The position numbers and the translations under genes were made by a program. DNA of 64,000 nucleotides, from the NCBI RefSeq assembly GCF_014650055.1, contig NZ_BMUF01000001.1, positions 248,001-312,000 on the forward strand. Direction: 5' to 3'. The notes beneath the pieces were generated by a model. That model saw only the letters and a program-made list of their open reading frames with translations. It was not told the DNA's origin and did not search any database. This document shows positions 8,702-16,548 of the stretch, in pieces. The stretch's first letter is position 1. Each line of letters begins with the position of its first letter. This DNA is from Streptomyces malachitofuscus (GTDB lineage Bacteria > Actinomycetota > Actinomycetes > Streptomycetales > Streptomycetaceae).

Positions 8702-9879
8702 GCCAGGAGTCCCTGTCCCCCGGCGAGCTCGGCGACCCGGCGCTCGACCCGGTGGAGGTGCCGGAGCCCGGCGCCGTGACCATCGTCGTGCCCACCTTCA
8801 ACGAGTCCGCGAACGTACGGCAGTTGCTGCACCGGATCACCGAATCGGTGCCCGCCCGGCTGCCCTGCGAGGTCGTCTTCGTGGACGACTCCACCGACGA
8901 CACCCCCGACGTCATCCGGGAGGCGGCCCAGGACTGCCCCTTCCCGGTCACCGTCCTGCACCGGGAGGAAGCGGTCGGCGGCCTCGGCGGCGCCGTCGTC
9001 GAGGGCATCAAGGCCGCCTCGTCGGACTGGGTCGTCGTGATGGACGGCGACTGCCAGCATCCGCCGTCCCTGGTGCCGGAGCTGGTGGCGACCGGTGAGC
9101 GGGCGAACGCCGGGCTGGTCGTCGCCTCCCGGTACATCAAGGGCGGCAGCCGGGCCGGCCTCGCGGGCAGCTACCGGGTGGCCGTCTCGCGCGGGGCGAC
9201 CTGGCTGACCAAGGCCCTCTTCCCGCGCCGGCTGCACGGCATCAGCGACCCGATGAGCGGCTTCTTCGCCATCCGCCGCAGCGCCGTCACCGCCGACGTC
9301 CTCAAGCCCCTCGGCTACAAGATCCTCCTCGAACTCGCCGTCCGCAGCCGCCCCCGCACGGTCACCGAGGTGCCGTTCGTCTTCCAGGACCGGTACGCCG
9401 GGGAGTCCAAGTCGACCGCGAAGGAGGGGATGCGGTTCCTGCGGCACCTCGCCGGGCTGCGCATGGAGGCCCCGCTCGCCCGCATGGTCGTCTTCGGGCT
9501 GATCGGACTGACCGGCTTCGTGCCCAATCTGGCCGCGCTGTGGGCGCTGACCGAGGCCGGGCTGCACTATCTGCCCGCCGAGATCGTCGCCAACCAGTTC
9601 GGCGTGGCCTGGAACTTCCTGCTGATCGAGACACTGCTGTTCCGCGAGCGGCGGCGGCACCGGCACTGGGCCGACCGCACCGCGCGGTTCGCGCTGCTCG
9701 CCAACGCCGACCTGGTGCTGCGCCTGCCGCTGATCGCGCTGCTGGTCGGCCAGTTCGGCATGACGGCACTGCCGGCCACCGCGCTGGCGCTCGTGATCAC
9801 CTTCGTCCTGCGCTTCGTGGGGACCGAAGCGCTGGTGTACCTCCCGAGCCGGGCCCGCAAGGCAAGGAGCACCGCATGA
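8698..9879 (+). CDS. Polyprenyl-phosphate sugar synthase (DPM1-like GT2) fused to GtrA domain
   Basis: The product is 393 residues. Residues about 20-250 form a GT2 domain of the dolichol-phosphate-mannose synthase type: VPTFNESANVRQLL, DDSTDDTPDVI and MDGDCQHPPSLVPEL (DxD). Residues about 270-385 form a GtrA domain with four predicted helices (VFGLIGLTGFVPNLAALWAL and others), thought to flip the lipid-linked sugar. The ATG overlaps the previous stop and its TGA overlaps the next ATG. It would make and translocate the lipid-sugar used by the GT39 enzyme next door (inference from families and operon). Confidence 0.87.
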   Translation: MSQESLSPGELGDPALDPVEVPEPGAVTIVVPTFNESANVRQLLHRITESVPARLPCEVVFVDDSTDDTPDVIREAAQDCPFPVTVLHREEAVGGLGGAVVEGIKAASSDWVVVMDGDCQHPPSLVPELVATGERANAGLVVASRYIKGGSRAGLAGSYRVAVSRGATWLTKALFPRRLHGISDPMSGFFAIRRSAVTADVLKPLGYKILLELAVRSRPRTVTEVPFVFQDRYAGESKSTAKEGMRFLRHLAGLRMEAPLARMVVFGLIGLTGFVPNLAALWALTEAGLHYLPAEIVANQFGVAWNFLLIETLLFRERRRHRHWADRTARFALLANADLVLRLPLIALLVGQFGMTALPATALALVITFVLRFVGTEALVYLPSRARKARSTA

Positions 9880-12299
9880 GAACACCCGGAAATCCGCTGA
9901 CGTCCAGACGCACCACGGCCCTGCTGGCCGTGGGCGCCCTCACCACCGGCCTTCTCCTGACCGCCCCGCAACCCGCCTCCGCCGCCAACCTCATCAAGAA
10001 CCCCGGCTTCGAGACCGCCGGCACCGGCGACATGCCGTACTGCTGGGAGAAGTCCGGCTGGGGCGACAACGACTTCACCTTCACCACCACCGCCGACGCG
10101 CACACCGGCGACAAGGCCATGAAGGTGGAGCTGACCCGTCGCGTCGACGGCGACCGCAAGGCACTGATCACCGAGTCCGCCGACTGCGCGCCCGTGGTGA
10201 CACCGGGCGAGCAGTACGACCTGGGCCTCTGGTACAAGACGACCACCCCGGACGCGGCCATCACCCTGTTCCGGCACGACACCACGGCGGGCTGGCAGTA
10301 CTGGACCGACCTCAAGACGCTGGACATGCAGGCCGCCTGGACCGAGGCCACCGTCCGCACCCCCGAGGTCCCGGCCGGCACCGACCGCATCTCCTGGGGC
10401 GTCTCCGTCTACGGCACCGGCTCCGCCACCACCGACGACTACACGATGGAGCAGGTCGCCGAGCCGGTCCCGGAGCCCGGCTGCACGGGCACCGCCGAGG
10501 AGTGCGCCGACGGCAGCTGGGAGGTGCTGCCCGCGCAGAACCCGGTGCGCTCCATGCACTCCGTCGTGCTGCACAACGGGAAGGTGCTGCTGATCGCCGG
10601 GTCCGGCAACGACCCGGAGATGTTCGAGGCGGGCACCTTCACCAGCGCCGTCTACGACCCGGAGAACGGCACGTACAAGGTCATCCCGACCCCGGACGAC
10701 ATGTTCTGCGCCGGGCACGTCCAGCTCAAGGACGGCCGGGTGCTGGTGATGAGCGGCAACAAGGGCTACCCGTCCGCCGACGGCACCATCGGCTACCAGG
10801 GCTACAAGGACTCCTACATCTTCGACCCGGAGACCGAGTCGTACACCAAGACCAATGACATGAACGACGGCCACTGGTACCCGTCGGCGACCGTCCTCGG
10901 CAACGGTGACGTGCTCAGCTTCGGCGGTCTGCGCGAGGACTCCACCGGCTCGGTCACCGCCGAGCGGTGGTCGGACGCCGAACAGCAGTGGCTGCCGACC
11001 TGGAAGGTCAACCAGACCTGGTCGTACTGGGGCCTGTACCCGTCGATGATCCTCATGCAGGACGGCCGGCTCTTCTACTCCGGCAGCCATGTCTTCGGCA
11101 ACAACATCCCCGGCACCGGCTCGGCGATCTACGACTACGACGCCAACACCATCACCCAGGTGCCCGGACTGCAGAACAAGGACGAGCGGGACCAGTCGGC
11201 GAGCGTGCTGCTGCCCCCGGCGCAGGACCAGAAGGTCCTCACCCTCGGCGGCGGCAACATCGACTCCAACCCGGACGCCAACCGGCTCACCGACATCATC
11301 GACCTCAAGCAGCCGAACCCGTCCTACGTCGCGGGCCCGCCCCTCCCGCAGGGCACCGTCGACTACGGCAACGGCCCCGTGCCGCAGACCGGCGACCAGG
11401 GGAAGATGTACGTCTCCGCCGTGCTGCTGCCCGACGGCAAGGTGCTGGAGACCGGCGGCGCGCTGCACAACCGCGCCAACCCGGTGTTCGAGACGTCGGT
11501 CTTCGACCCGGCCACGGAGACGTTCGACCCGGTGGCCGTCGACCCCGAGGCACGCGGCTACCACTCCTCGGCGTTCCTGCTGCCCGACGGCCGGGTGATG
11601 ACCACCGGCGACAACCCGGGCAACGGCTCATGGAACCACAACGTGTCGGTCTACAGCCCGCCCTACCTCTTCAAGGGCGAGCGGCCGGTGATCACCTCGG
11701 TGATCGACACCGAGTGGAACTACGGCGACACCCAGCGGATCACCGTCGACCGGCCCATCGCCAAGGCGGAGCTGATCCGCCCGGCCGCCGTCACCCACTC
11801 CTCCGACCCCAACCAGCGGTTCGTGGACCTGCCGCTGTCCGTCGACGGCAACAACGTGGACCTGAACGTGACGAGCAACCCCAACCTGGCCCCGCCCGGC
11901 TGGTACATGCTCTTCGCGGTGGACGCCAACGGTGTGCCCTCGGTGGCGAAGTGGGTGCACCTCCAGGGCCCGCAGGCCCTCGCCGCCAAGGACGCCTCCG
12001 CCCACGTCCACGACTTCGCGGAGGCCCCGGCGGGCAAGGTGACCAAGCCCGGCAGGAAGCGGGCCTCACAGCCGGTCGCCCCCACGGTCTCCGGCTGCGA
12101 CCGCCACTACGGCTCCGCCAACGTCTGCGTCCCGACCACGTTCCCGGACGAGGTCGAGCCGACGACGACGGCCCGCTGCACGTGGCTGAAGGACCACGAC
12201 TACGGCCCGCTGAAGGTCAACGGCAAGGACGACCCGCTGAAGCTGGACAGAAACCGCGACGGCATCGCCTGCGGCAAGAAGGATCTGAGGGTGCGCTGA
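9876..12299 (+). CDS. Secreted galactose-oxidase-like copper oxidase with excalibur-type C-terminus
   Basis: The product is 807 residues. It has a signal peptide (cleavage near PASA-ANLIK), an N-terminal carbohydrate-binding-like beta domain (about 30-190), a kelch-type propeller, and a DUF1929-like domain. Candidate copper-radical residues fit GlxA/galactose oxidase: Cys in DDMFCAGHVQLKDG, Tyr in HWYPSATVLGNG, Tyr-His in RGYHSSAFLLPDGRV, and His in VTHSSDPNQRFVDLP. After a linker, the C-terminal 65 residues have cysteines and end in LDRNRDGIACG, an excalibur calcium-binding motif. AAGGAG precedes the ATG, which overlaps the upstream stop. It would oxidise a glycan made by the operon (inference by analogy with cslA-glxA). 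Confidence 0.87.
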   Translation: MRTPGNPLTSRRTTALLAVGALTTGLLLTAPQPASAANLIKNPGFETAGTGDMPYCWEKSGWGDNDFTFTTTADAHTGDKAMKVELTRRVDGDRKALITESADCAPVVTPGEQYDLGLWYKTTTPDAAITLFRHDTTAGWQYWTDLKTLDMQAAWTEATVRTPEVPAGTDRISWGVSVYGTGSATTDDYTMEQVAEPVPEPGCTGTAEECADGSWEVLPAQNPVRSMHSVVLHNGKVLLIAGSGNDPEMFEAGTFTSAVYDPENGTYKVIPTPDDMFCAGHVQLKDGRVLVMSGNKGYPSADGTIGYQGYKDSYIFDPETESYTKTNDMNDGHWYPSATVLGNGDVLSFGGLREDSTGSVTAERWSDAEQQWLPTWKVNQTWSYWGLYPSMILMQDGRLFYSGSHVFGNNIPGTGSAIYDYDANTITQVPGLQNKDERDQSASVLLPPAQDQKVLTLGGGNIDSNPDANRLTDIIDLKQPNPSYVAGPPLPQGTVDYGNGPVPQTGDQGKMYVSAVLLPDGKVLETGGALHNRANPVFETSVFDPATETFDPVAVDPEARGYHSSAFLLPDGRVMTTGDNPGNGSWNHNVSVYSPPYLFKGERPVITSVIDTEWNYGDTQRITVDRPIAKAELIRPAAVTHSSDPNQRFVDLPLSVDGNNVDLNVTSNPNLAPPGWYMLFAVDANGVPSVAKWVHLQGPQALAAKDASAHVHDFAEAPAGKVTKPGRKRASQPVAPTVSGCDRHYGSANVCVPTTFPDEVEPTTTARCTWLKDHDYGPLKVNGKDDPLKLDRNRDGIACGKKDLRVR

Positions 12300-12300
12300 G

Positions 12301-12370
12301 CGCCCCGTCAGGGGCGCGGGGAACTGCGCGACCAGCCATGAACGGCCCGCAGTTCCCCGTGGCGCGCCCC
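12301..12370. terminator. Two overlapping inverted repeats, bidirectional terminator
   Basis: Just after the oxidase stop, CGCCCC-gtca-GGGGCG (12301-12316) forms a short hairpin. Its right arm is also the left arm of a longer repeat whose arms are GGGGCGCGGGGAACTGCG (12311-12328) and CGCAGTTCCCCGTGGCGCGC (12349-12368, imperfect). The two structures are mutually exclusive. It lies between convergent genes, so it can end transcripts from both sides. Confidence 0.7.
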
Positions 12371-12379
12371 CGAACGGCG

Positions 12380-13123
12380 CTACCCGGCGGAGCCCCTCCG
12401 CTCGCCGCGCGAAGCAACCGCCCGCTCCACGATGTCAACCAGTTGCGAATGATGCGCACCCTTCCAGTACGCGCGCCCGCAGTCGGAGCACTGCGCGAAC
12501 ACGTCGTACGTACGGTGCGTACCGCCCTGCAACTGGTCGGCGACATCCTCCTTGGTGGCCTCGCGGAGCAGCCCGTTGCACGCGGTGCACCGCGTCCACG
12601 GGCGCAGTTCGGGATCGAACCGGTCCAGCACGTAAGGGAGTTGTTCCTCCGGCCGGGTGCTGTACACGAACGCCCCCGCCCACAGCTCCCGCCGGCGCAG
12701 CAGCCCCCGGTCCCGGCTGAGCATCACCCGCCGCTCCGCCGCAGACCGCGCGGCCAGCGCCGGATCGCCGATGTCCGTCGACTCGTACGCGGTGTCCACG
12801 CCCAGCAGCCGCAGCCGGCGGGCGAGGGTGCCCAGGTGCACGTCGAGCAGGAACCTCAGGGGTGCTCCCGGCACCCGCTGGGGATGCGCGACGGCCCGCA
12901 CCGTCACCGATTCGCCCGCAGCCGGGACGTGCGACACGGGTACCTCGTGTCCGTCCACGAGCAGCGTGCCGACCTCGGTCAGCGGGACACCGAGGGATTC
13001 GATGACGTGCCCGAGGCTGGAGACGCCGTCGGTGGCGGCCTTCATGGTGCCCGCGGGCCGCGCCTGGGGGACGAAGAGCAGCAGTTCGGGGGCGAACTCG
13101 ACGTGGATCTCTGGACCGTTCAC
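12380..13123 (-). CDS. Mut7-C RNase-fold protein with N-terminal ubiquitin-like domain
   Basis: The product is 247 residues. The N-terminal 80 or so residues look like the ubiquitin/ThiS-like Mut7-C_ub domain. From FLLDVHLGTLARRLRLLGVD onward is the PIN-like Mut7-C domain, with the conserved acidic stretch YESTDIGDPAL and the MLSRDRGLL motif. It finishes with a zinc ribbon (CTACNGLL, then CSDCGRAYWKG). The GTG at 13121-13123 is used because the domain starts there; the ribosome-binding site is weak. The fold predicts nuclease activity, but the substrate is unknown. It converges with the oxidase gene. Confidence 0.85.
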   Translation of the reverse strand: MNGPEIHVEFAPELLLFVPQARPAGTMKAATDGVSSLGHVIESLGVPLTEVGTLLVDGHEVPVSHVPAAGESVTVRAVAHPQRVPGAPLRFLLDVHLGTLARRLRLLGVDTAYESTDIGDPALAARSAAERRVMLSRDRGLLRRRELWAGAFVYSTRPEEQLPYVLDRFDPELRPWTRCTACNGLLREATKEDVADQLQGGTHRTYDVFAQCSDCGRAYWKGAHHSQLVDIVERAVASRGERRGSAG

Positions 13124-13191
13124 CCGGCCAAGGATGTCACGGGGGCCGCCGGTCCGGCCCCTGCTTTCCGGCTGCGGCGCGGGGCCGCGAC

Positions 13192-13842
13192 TCAACGGCG
13201 GGGGAGGTCCGCGCAGACGGCCAGGGTGCGGTCGATCAGCTCCAGGACGTCCTCCCGGCAGTCGCCCTCGACCCAGTAGATCATCGTCTCCAGCAGGGCG
13301 CCCATCAGCCCCATGGCGTAGACGCGCACCTCGAGGTCGTTCTCGTGGCGTCCGGTGCGTTCGGCGAGGGCCCGGCACAGCAGGCGGCCGGTGACGGACA
13401 TGCTCTCCATCAGCCGCGAGCGCACCTGGGGGACCTCGACCATCAGCCGGACCCGCAGGAGCATCTCCTCCTGCCCGTGGTCCGGGTTGTCGGTGAGCGC
13501 CATCGTCATCGCCTTGCGGATGGCCCAGCGCAGCGACTCCCGGACGGGTTCGCCGGCCGGGCGTTCCCGCAGCAGGCCCTCCAGGAGGGCGTCGTACTCG
13601 TCCGTCAGGACGATGTCCTCCTTGGCGGGGAAGTAGCGGAAGACGGTGCTCTGCGAGACCTCGGCGCGGTCGGCGATCTGCTCGACGGTGGTGGCGTCGT
13701 ACCCCTGCTCCCTGATCAGGGAGTAGGTGGCGTCCCTGATCGCCATGCGGGTCTTGAGCTTCTTCCGTTCGCGAAGCCCCAGGTGGCGGGCCGCCTCGGG
13801 AACAGGGGTTCGTGCCGTGGTCATGCGGTCATTGTCCGTCAT
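13192..13842 (-). CDS. TetR/AcrR family repressor
   Basis: The product is 216 residues. A TetR_N helix-turn-helix occupies about residues 20-75 (RDATYSLIREQGYDATTVEQ, then VSQSTVFRYFPAKEDIV), and the ligand-binding helical domain follows. The ATG at 13840-13842 lies inside the end of the upstream MFS gene, a 14-nt overlap; a second ATG at 13824 is possible. It is co-transcribed behind the exporter and probably represses the operon by binding the repeats before the MFS start. Confidence 0.87.
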   Translation of the reverse strand: MTDNDRMTTARTPVPEAARHLGLRERKKLKTRMAIRDATYSLIREQGYDATTVEQIADRAEVSQSTVFRYFPAKEDIVLTDEYDALLEGLLRERPAGEPVRESLRWAIRKAMTMALTDNPDHGQEEMLLRVRLMVEVPQVRSRLMESMSVTGRLLCRALAERTGRHENDLEVRVYAMGLMGALLETMIYWVEGDCREDVLELIDRTLAVCADLPRR

Positions 13843-15409
13843 CCGGCTCAGGGCAGGCCATGACCGGGGAGGAGCCCGCTTCCGACGCGGGCCGGTCCCG
13901 GGCGGCGGGGCGCGGGTTGGGCAGGAACAGCGCGGTCAGGGCGGCGGTCGCCAATGCCGCGATCCCGCAGATCACCAGGACCAGCGACATCCCGTCCACG
14001 TACGCCGCGTCGGCGGAGCGGGCCAGGGCGGGCAGGCCGAGCCGGTCGGCGACGGCGTGCGCCCCGCTCAGCGATTCCCGGGCGGCCTCGGCGGCGGGGG
14101 CGGGCAGCGCGGCGGTGTCGAGCCGGCCGGAATAGACGTCGGCGACGAGGCTGCCGAGCAGGGCGATGCCGACCGCGCCCCCCACTTGACGCAGCGTCAT
14201 CAGCAGGGCGGAGCCGCTGCCCGCCGCGTCGGCGGGGATGCCGCCGAGCGCCGCGTCCATCGCGGGCACCATCGCCAGGCCGAACCCCAGGCCCGCGATC
14301 GTCAGCCAGGTGGCCGTGAATACGTAGCCGCTGTCCGGTTCGGTCCGGGAGCCGAGCAGCGCGGCGAAGCACAGCACCACCAGTCCCACGGAGACCACCG
14401 GGCGCGGCCCGAACCGCCGCACCAGGGCCGTGCTCGCGCGGGCGGAGACCATCAGGCCGGCCATCATCGGCAGCAGCCGCAGCCCGGTGCCGAAGGCGTC
14501 GCTGCCGCCGATCTCCTGCAGATAGGTCGGCAGCAGGAACAGCAGTCCGGCGAAGACGAACGTGCCGAGCGTCGCCGACAGGACGTTGAACAGGAAGACG
14601 CGCCGCCCGAGCAGGGCGAGGTCGAGCATGGGCCGTGCCGCGCGCCGTTCGCGCACCACGAGCGCGGCCAGGAGCAGGGCGGACAGGGTGAACGAGCCGA
14701 GCACCCAGCCGCTGGTCCAGCCGCGCACGGGTCCTTCGATGATTCCGAAGACCATTGCGCCGAGCCCGGACGCGCTGAGCACCGTGGACAGCGCGTCGAC
14801 CCTGGGGGTGGAGGGGTCGCGCGATTCGGGCAGCAGGAACAGACAGGCGGCGATGCCGACGGCGGCCATGGGGAGGTTGATCAGGAAGATCGAGCCCCAC
14901 CAGTAGTGGTCGAGCAGCAGCCCGCCGACGAGCGGGCCGAGCGGCATCCCGGCGGCCATGGAGGCGGTGACGGCGGCGACCGCCTTGCCGCGCTCCTCCT
15001 CGCCGAACAGGGACGGCAGTACGGACAGGCCCAGCGGGATGACCAGCGCGGCCCCGAGGCCCATCGCCGAGCGGGCCGCGACGACGAGCTCGGGTGTGTG
15101 GGTCAGGGCGCCTGCCAGGGATCCGACGAGGAACACGCAGAGCCCCACGACCAGCATGCGGCGCCTTCCGAACCGGTCGCCGAGCAGGCCGGCGGGCAGC
15201 ATCAGGGCCGCGAACACCACGATGTAGGAGTCCACGATCCACTGGAGCTGCCCGGTGTCGGCCCCGAGCTGGGCGGCCATGGTCGGGAGCGCCACGTTGA
15301 GGATGGTGAGGTCGAAGCCGAGGGTGAGCATGCTCGCGACCAGGGCGCCCAGGGCCCACCAGCGGCGGGGGTCGGTGTGCGCGGAATCCCGTGGGATGAC
15401 AGTGGCCAT
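13829..15409 (-). CDS. DHA2-family MFS drug-type exporter, 14 helices
   Basis: The product is 526 residues with about 14 membrane segments. MFS motifs include DLTILNVALPTM (helix 1, motif D1 of the DHA2 group), LLGDRFGRRRMLVVG (motif A between helices 2 and 3) and the helix-5 motif C-like MPLGPLVGGLLLD. Relatives are proton-driven drug or metabolite exporters such as EmrB/QacA types. It starts with ATG at 15407-15409 and is followed by, and overlaps, the TetR gene. Substrate cannot be told from sequence. Confidence 0.9.
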   Translation of the reverse strand: MATVIPRDSAHTDPRRWWALGALVASMLTLGFDLTILNVALPTMAAQLGADTGQLQWIVDSYIVVFAALMLPAGLLGDRFGRRRMLVVGLCVFLVGSLAGALTHTPELVVAARSAMGLGAALVIPLGLSVLPSLFGEEERGKAVAAVTASMAAGMPLGPLVGGLLLDHYWWGSIFLINLPMAAVGIAACLFLLPESRDPSTPRVDALSTVLSASGLGAMVFGIIEGPVRGWTSGWVLGSFTLSALLLAALVVRERRAARPMLDLALLGRRVFLFNVLSATLGTFVFAGLLFLLPTYLQEIGGSDAFGTGLRLLPMMAGLMVSARASTALVRRFGPRPVVSVGLVVLCFAALLGSRTEPDSGYVFTATWLTIAGLGFGLAMVPAMDAALGGIPADAAGSGSALLMTLRQVGGAVGIALLGSLVADVYSGRLDTAALPAPAAEAARESLSGAHAVADRLGLPALARSADAAYVDGMSLVLVICGIAALATAALTALFLPNPRPAARDRPASEAGSSPVMACPEPDDGQ

Positions 15410-15422
15410 GAAATGAGAGTAG

Positions 15423-15446
15423 CTGTCAAAAACATGTGACTGTCAA
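15423..15446. promoter_or_regulatory. Direct repeat at MFS/TetR promoter, candidate operator
   Basis: CTGTCAA occurs at 15423-15429 and 15440-15446, 17 bp apart, 14 nt upstream of the MFS start. On the minus strand this gives two TTGACAG copies, one of which can serve as a -35 element. A TetR repressor often binds such a site; which protein binds here is inferred. Confidence 0.4.
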
Positions 15447-15461
15447 TATGGGGGCATGGAA

Positions 15462-15489
15462 AAGGCCGCGACGCCGGTGTCGCGGCCTT
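15462..15489. terminator. Terminator hairpin after the hemolysin III gene
   Basis: Perfect 11-bp arms AAGGCCGCGAC (15462-15472) and GTCGCGGCCTT (15479-15489) with a 6-nt loop lie 20 nt past the stop of the minus-strand hemolysin III-like gene, and just before the MFS promoter. Confidence 0.72.
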
Positions 15490-15509
15490 GTCGTCGAGGA
15501 CGGTGGGCT

Positions 15510-16223
15510 CTATGCGTGCTGGTACGCCACCAGGGAGATCCCCACGTAGTGGGCGATGAAGGCGGCCAGGGTGAAGGAGTGGAACACCTCGTGGAAGCCG
15601 AACCAGCGCGGTGAGGGGTTCGGCTTCTTGATGCCGTAGATGACCCCGCCCACGCTGTAGAGCAGGCCGCCCGTGATCACCAGGACGAGTACGGCGATCC
15701 CGCCGGTGCGCATGAAGTCCGGGAGGAAGAAGACGGCCGCCCATCCCATCGCGATGTAGCAGGGCGTGTAGAGCCAGCGGGGCGCACCCACCCAGAAGAC
15801 GCGGAAGACGATCCCGGCGGCCGCGGCCGCCCAGATGCCCCACAGCAGCCACCGTCCCTTGGAGTGCGGCAGCAGCAGGATGGTCAGCGGGGTGTAGGTG
15901 CCCGCGATGATCAGGAAGATGTTGGCGTGGTCGAGGCGGCGCAGCACCCCGTCCATGCGGGGGCTCCAGTTGCCCCGGTGGTACAGGGCGCTCACGCCGA
16001 ACAGCAGGCAGGCCGTGAGGGCGTAGACCCCGCAGGCGAGGCGGCCGCGGGCCGAGTCGGCGAAGGCGGTGAGCGCCAGTCCGGCGACCAGGGCGGCGGG
16101 GAACATGCCGAGGTGCAGCCAGCCGCGGAGCTTGGGCTTGACGGGATGCGGCAGGGATGTCGCCACCGGGCCGGGGCCGTCGGCCGGCGGGTCCACGGGG
16201 GCGTCGGGGGCGAACGCAGTCAT
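15510..16223 (-). CDS. Hemolysin III / TrhA family membrane protein
   Basis: The product is 237 residues with seven predicted membrane helices. Family motifs include VSALYHRGNW (conserved His after helix 2), RRLDHANIFLIIAGTYTPL, and FGFHEVFHSFTLAAFIAHY near the end; His and Asp here probably bind metal as in PAQR-type receptors. Length is typical of YqfA/hemolysin III proteins. The ATG at 16221-16223 gives the expected N-terminus. Despite the name, members are not proven haemolysins in actinobacteria. It runs away from PEPCK, sharing a 325-nt upstream region. Confidence 0.87.
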   Translation of the reverse strand: MTAFAPDAPVDPPADGPGPVATSLPHPVKPKLRGWLHLGMFPAALVAGLALTAFADSARGRLACGVYALTACLLFGVSALYHRGNWSPRMDGVLRRLDHANIFLIIAGTYTPLTILLLPHSKGRWLLWGIWAAAAAGIVFRVFWVGAPRWLYTPCYIAMGWAAVFFLPDFMRTGGIAVLVLVITGGLLYSVGGVIYGIKKPNPSPRWFGFHEVFHSFTLAAFIAHYVGISLVAYQHA

Positions 16224-16548
16224 GTCCGCATCGTACCTACGGAACCGTAAGTTACGCCTCGGCGAGACGAATTGAGCCACCGGAGTGGCCATCCTCTCAT
16301 GCCGCCCCGCGGAAATGTCACGCAAAGAAATCGTCACGTCTACCCAACGTGCGCGTAAAGCCCCACGGAAAACCGTGGTCAGCGTCACGTTGCTCACCTG
16401 TGCGGCCCTCTGGACAGATGGGCGCTCTCGTCGGATGATCAAATGAGTGCGGTCGACACCGGATGAGCGCGCAGCGCACCACCGTGCAGCATCCGGGTCG
16501 CAGCCCCCACGGGGCCTCCCAACAAAAAACCCTCATCTAGGAGCAAAC
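16224..16548. promoter_or_regulatory. Divergent promoter region, hemolysin III / PEPCK
   Basis: This 325-nt region drives genes in both directions. It contains a perfect inverted repeat CCACGG-aaaa-CCGTGG (16363-16378). It ends in CTAGGAG about 6 nt before the PEPCK GTG. No further gene or clear -10/-35 pair stood out. Confidence 0.45.

Noticed and set aside
9876..12299. Calling the copper oxidase glxA outright
   Set aside because: The active-site pattern fits, but the extra C-terminal tail and the different operon partners mean it may be a paralogue, so no gene symbol was given.
10967..13279. A 770-codon plus-strand frame across the oxidase end and the Mut7-C gene
   Set aside because: It overlaps two well-supported genes in other frames and reads as Arg/Gln-rich nonsense.
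13727..15439. A 570-codon plus-strand frame opposite the MFS gene
   Set aside because: Antisense shadow: the composition is Gly/Gln/Arg-rich, and the minus strand has full MFS motifs.
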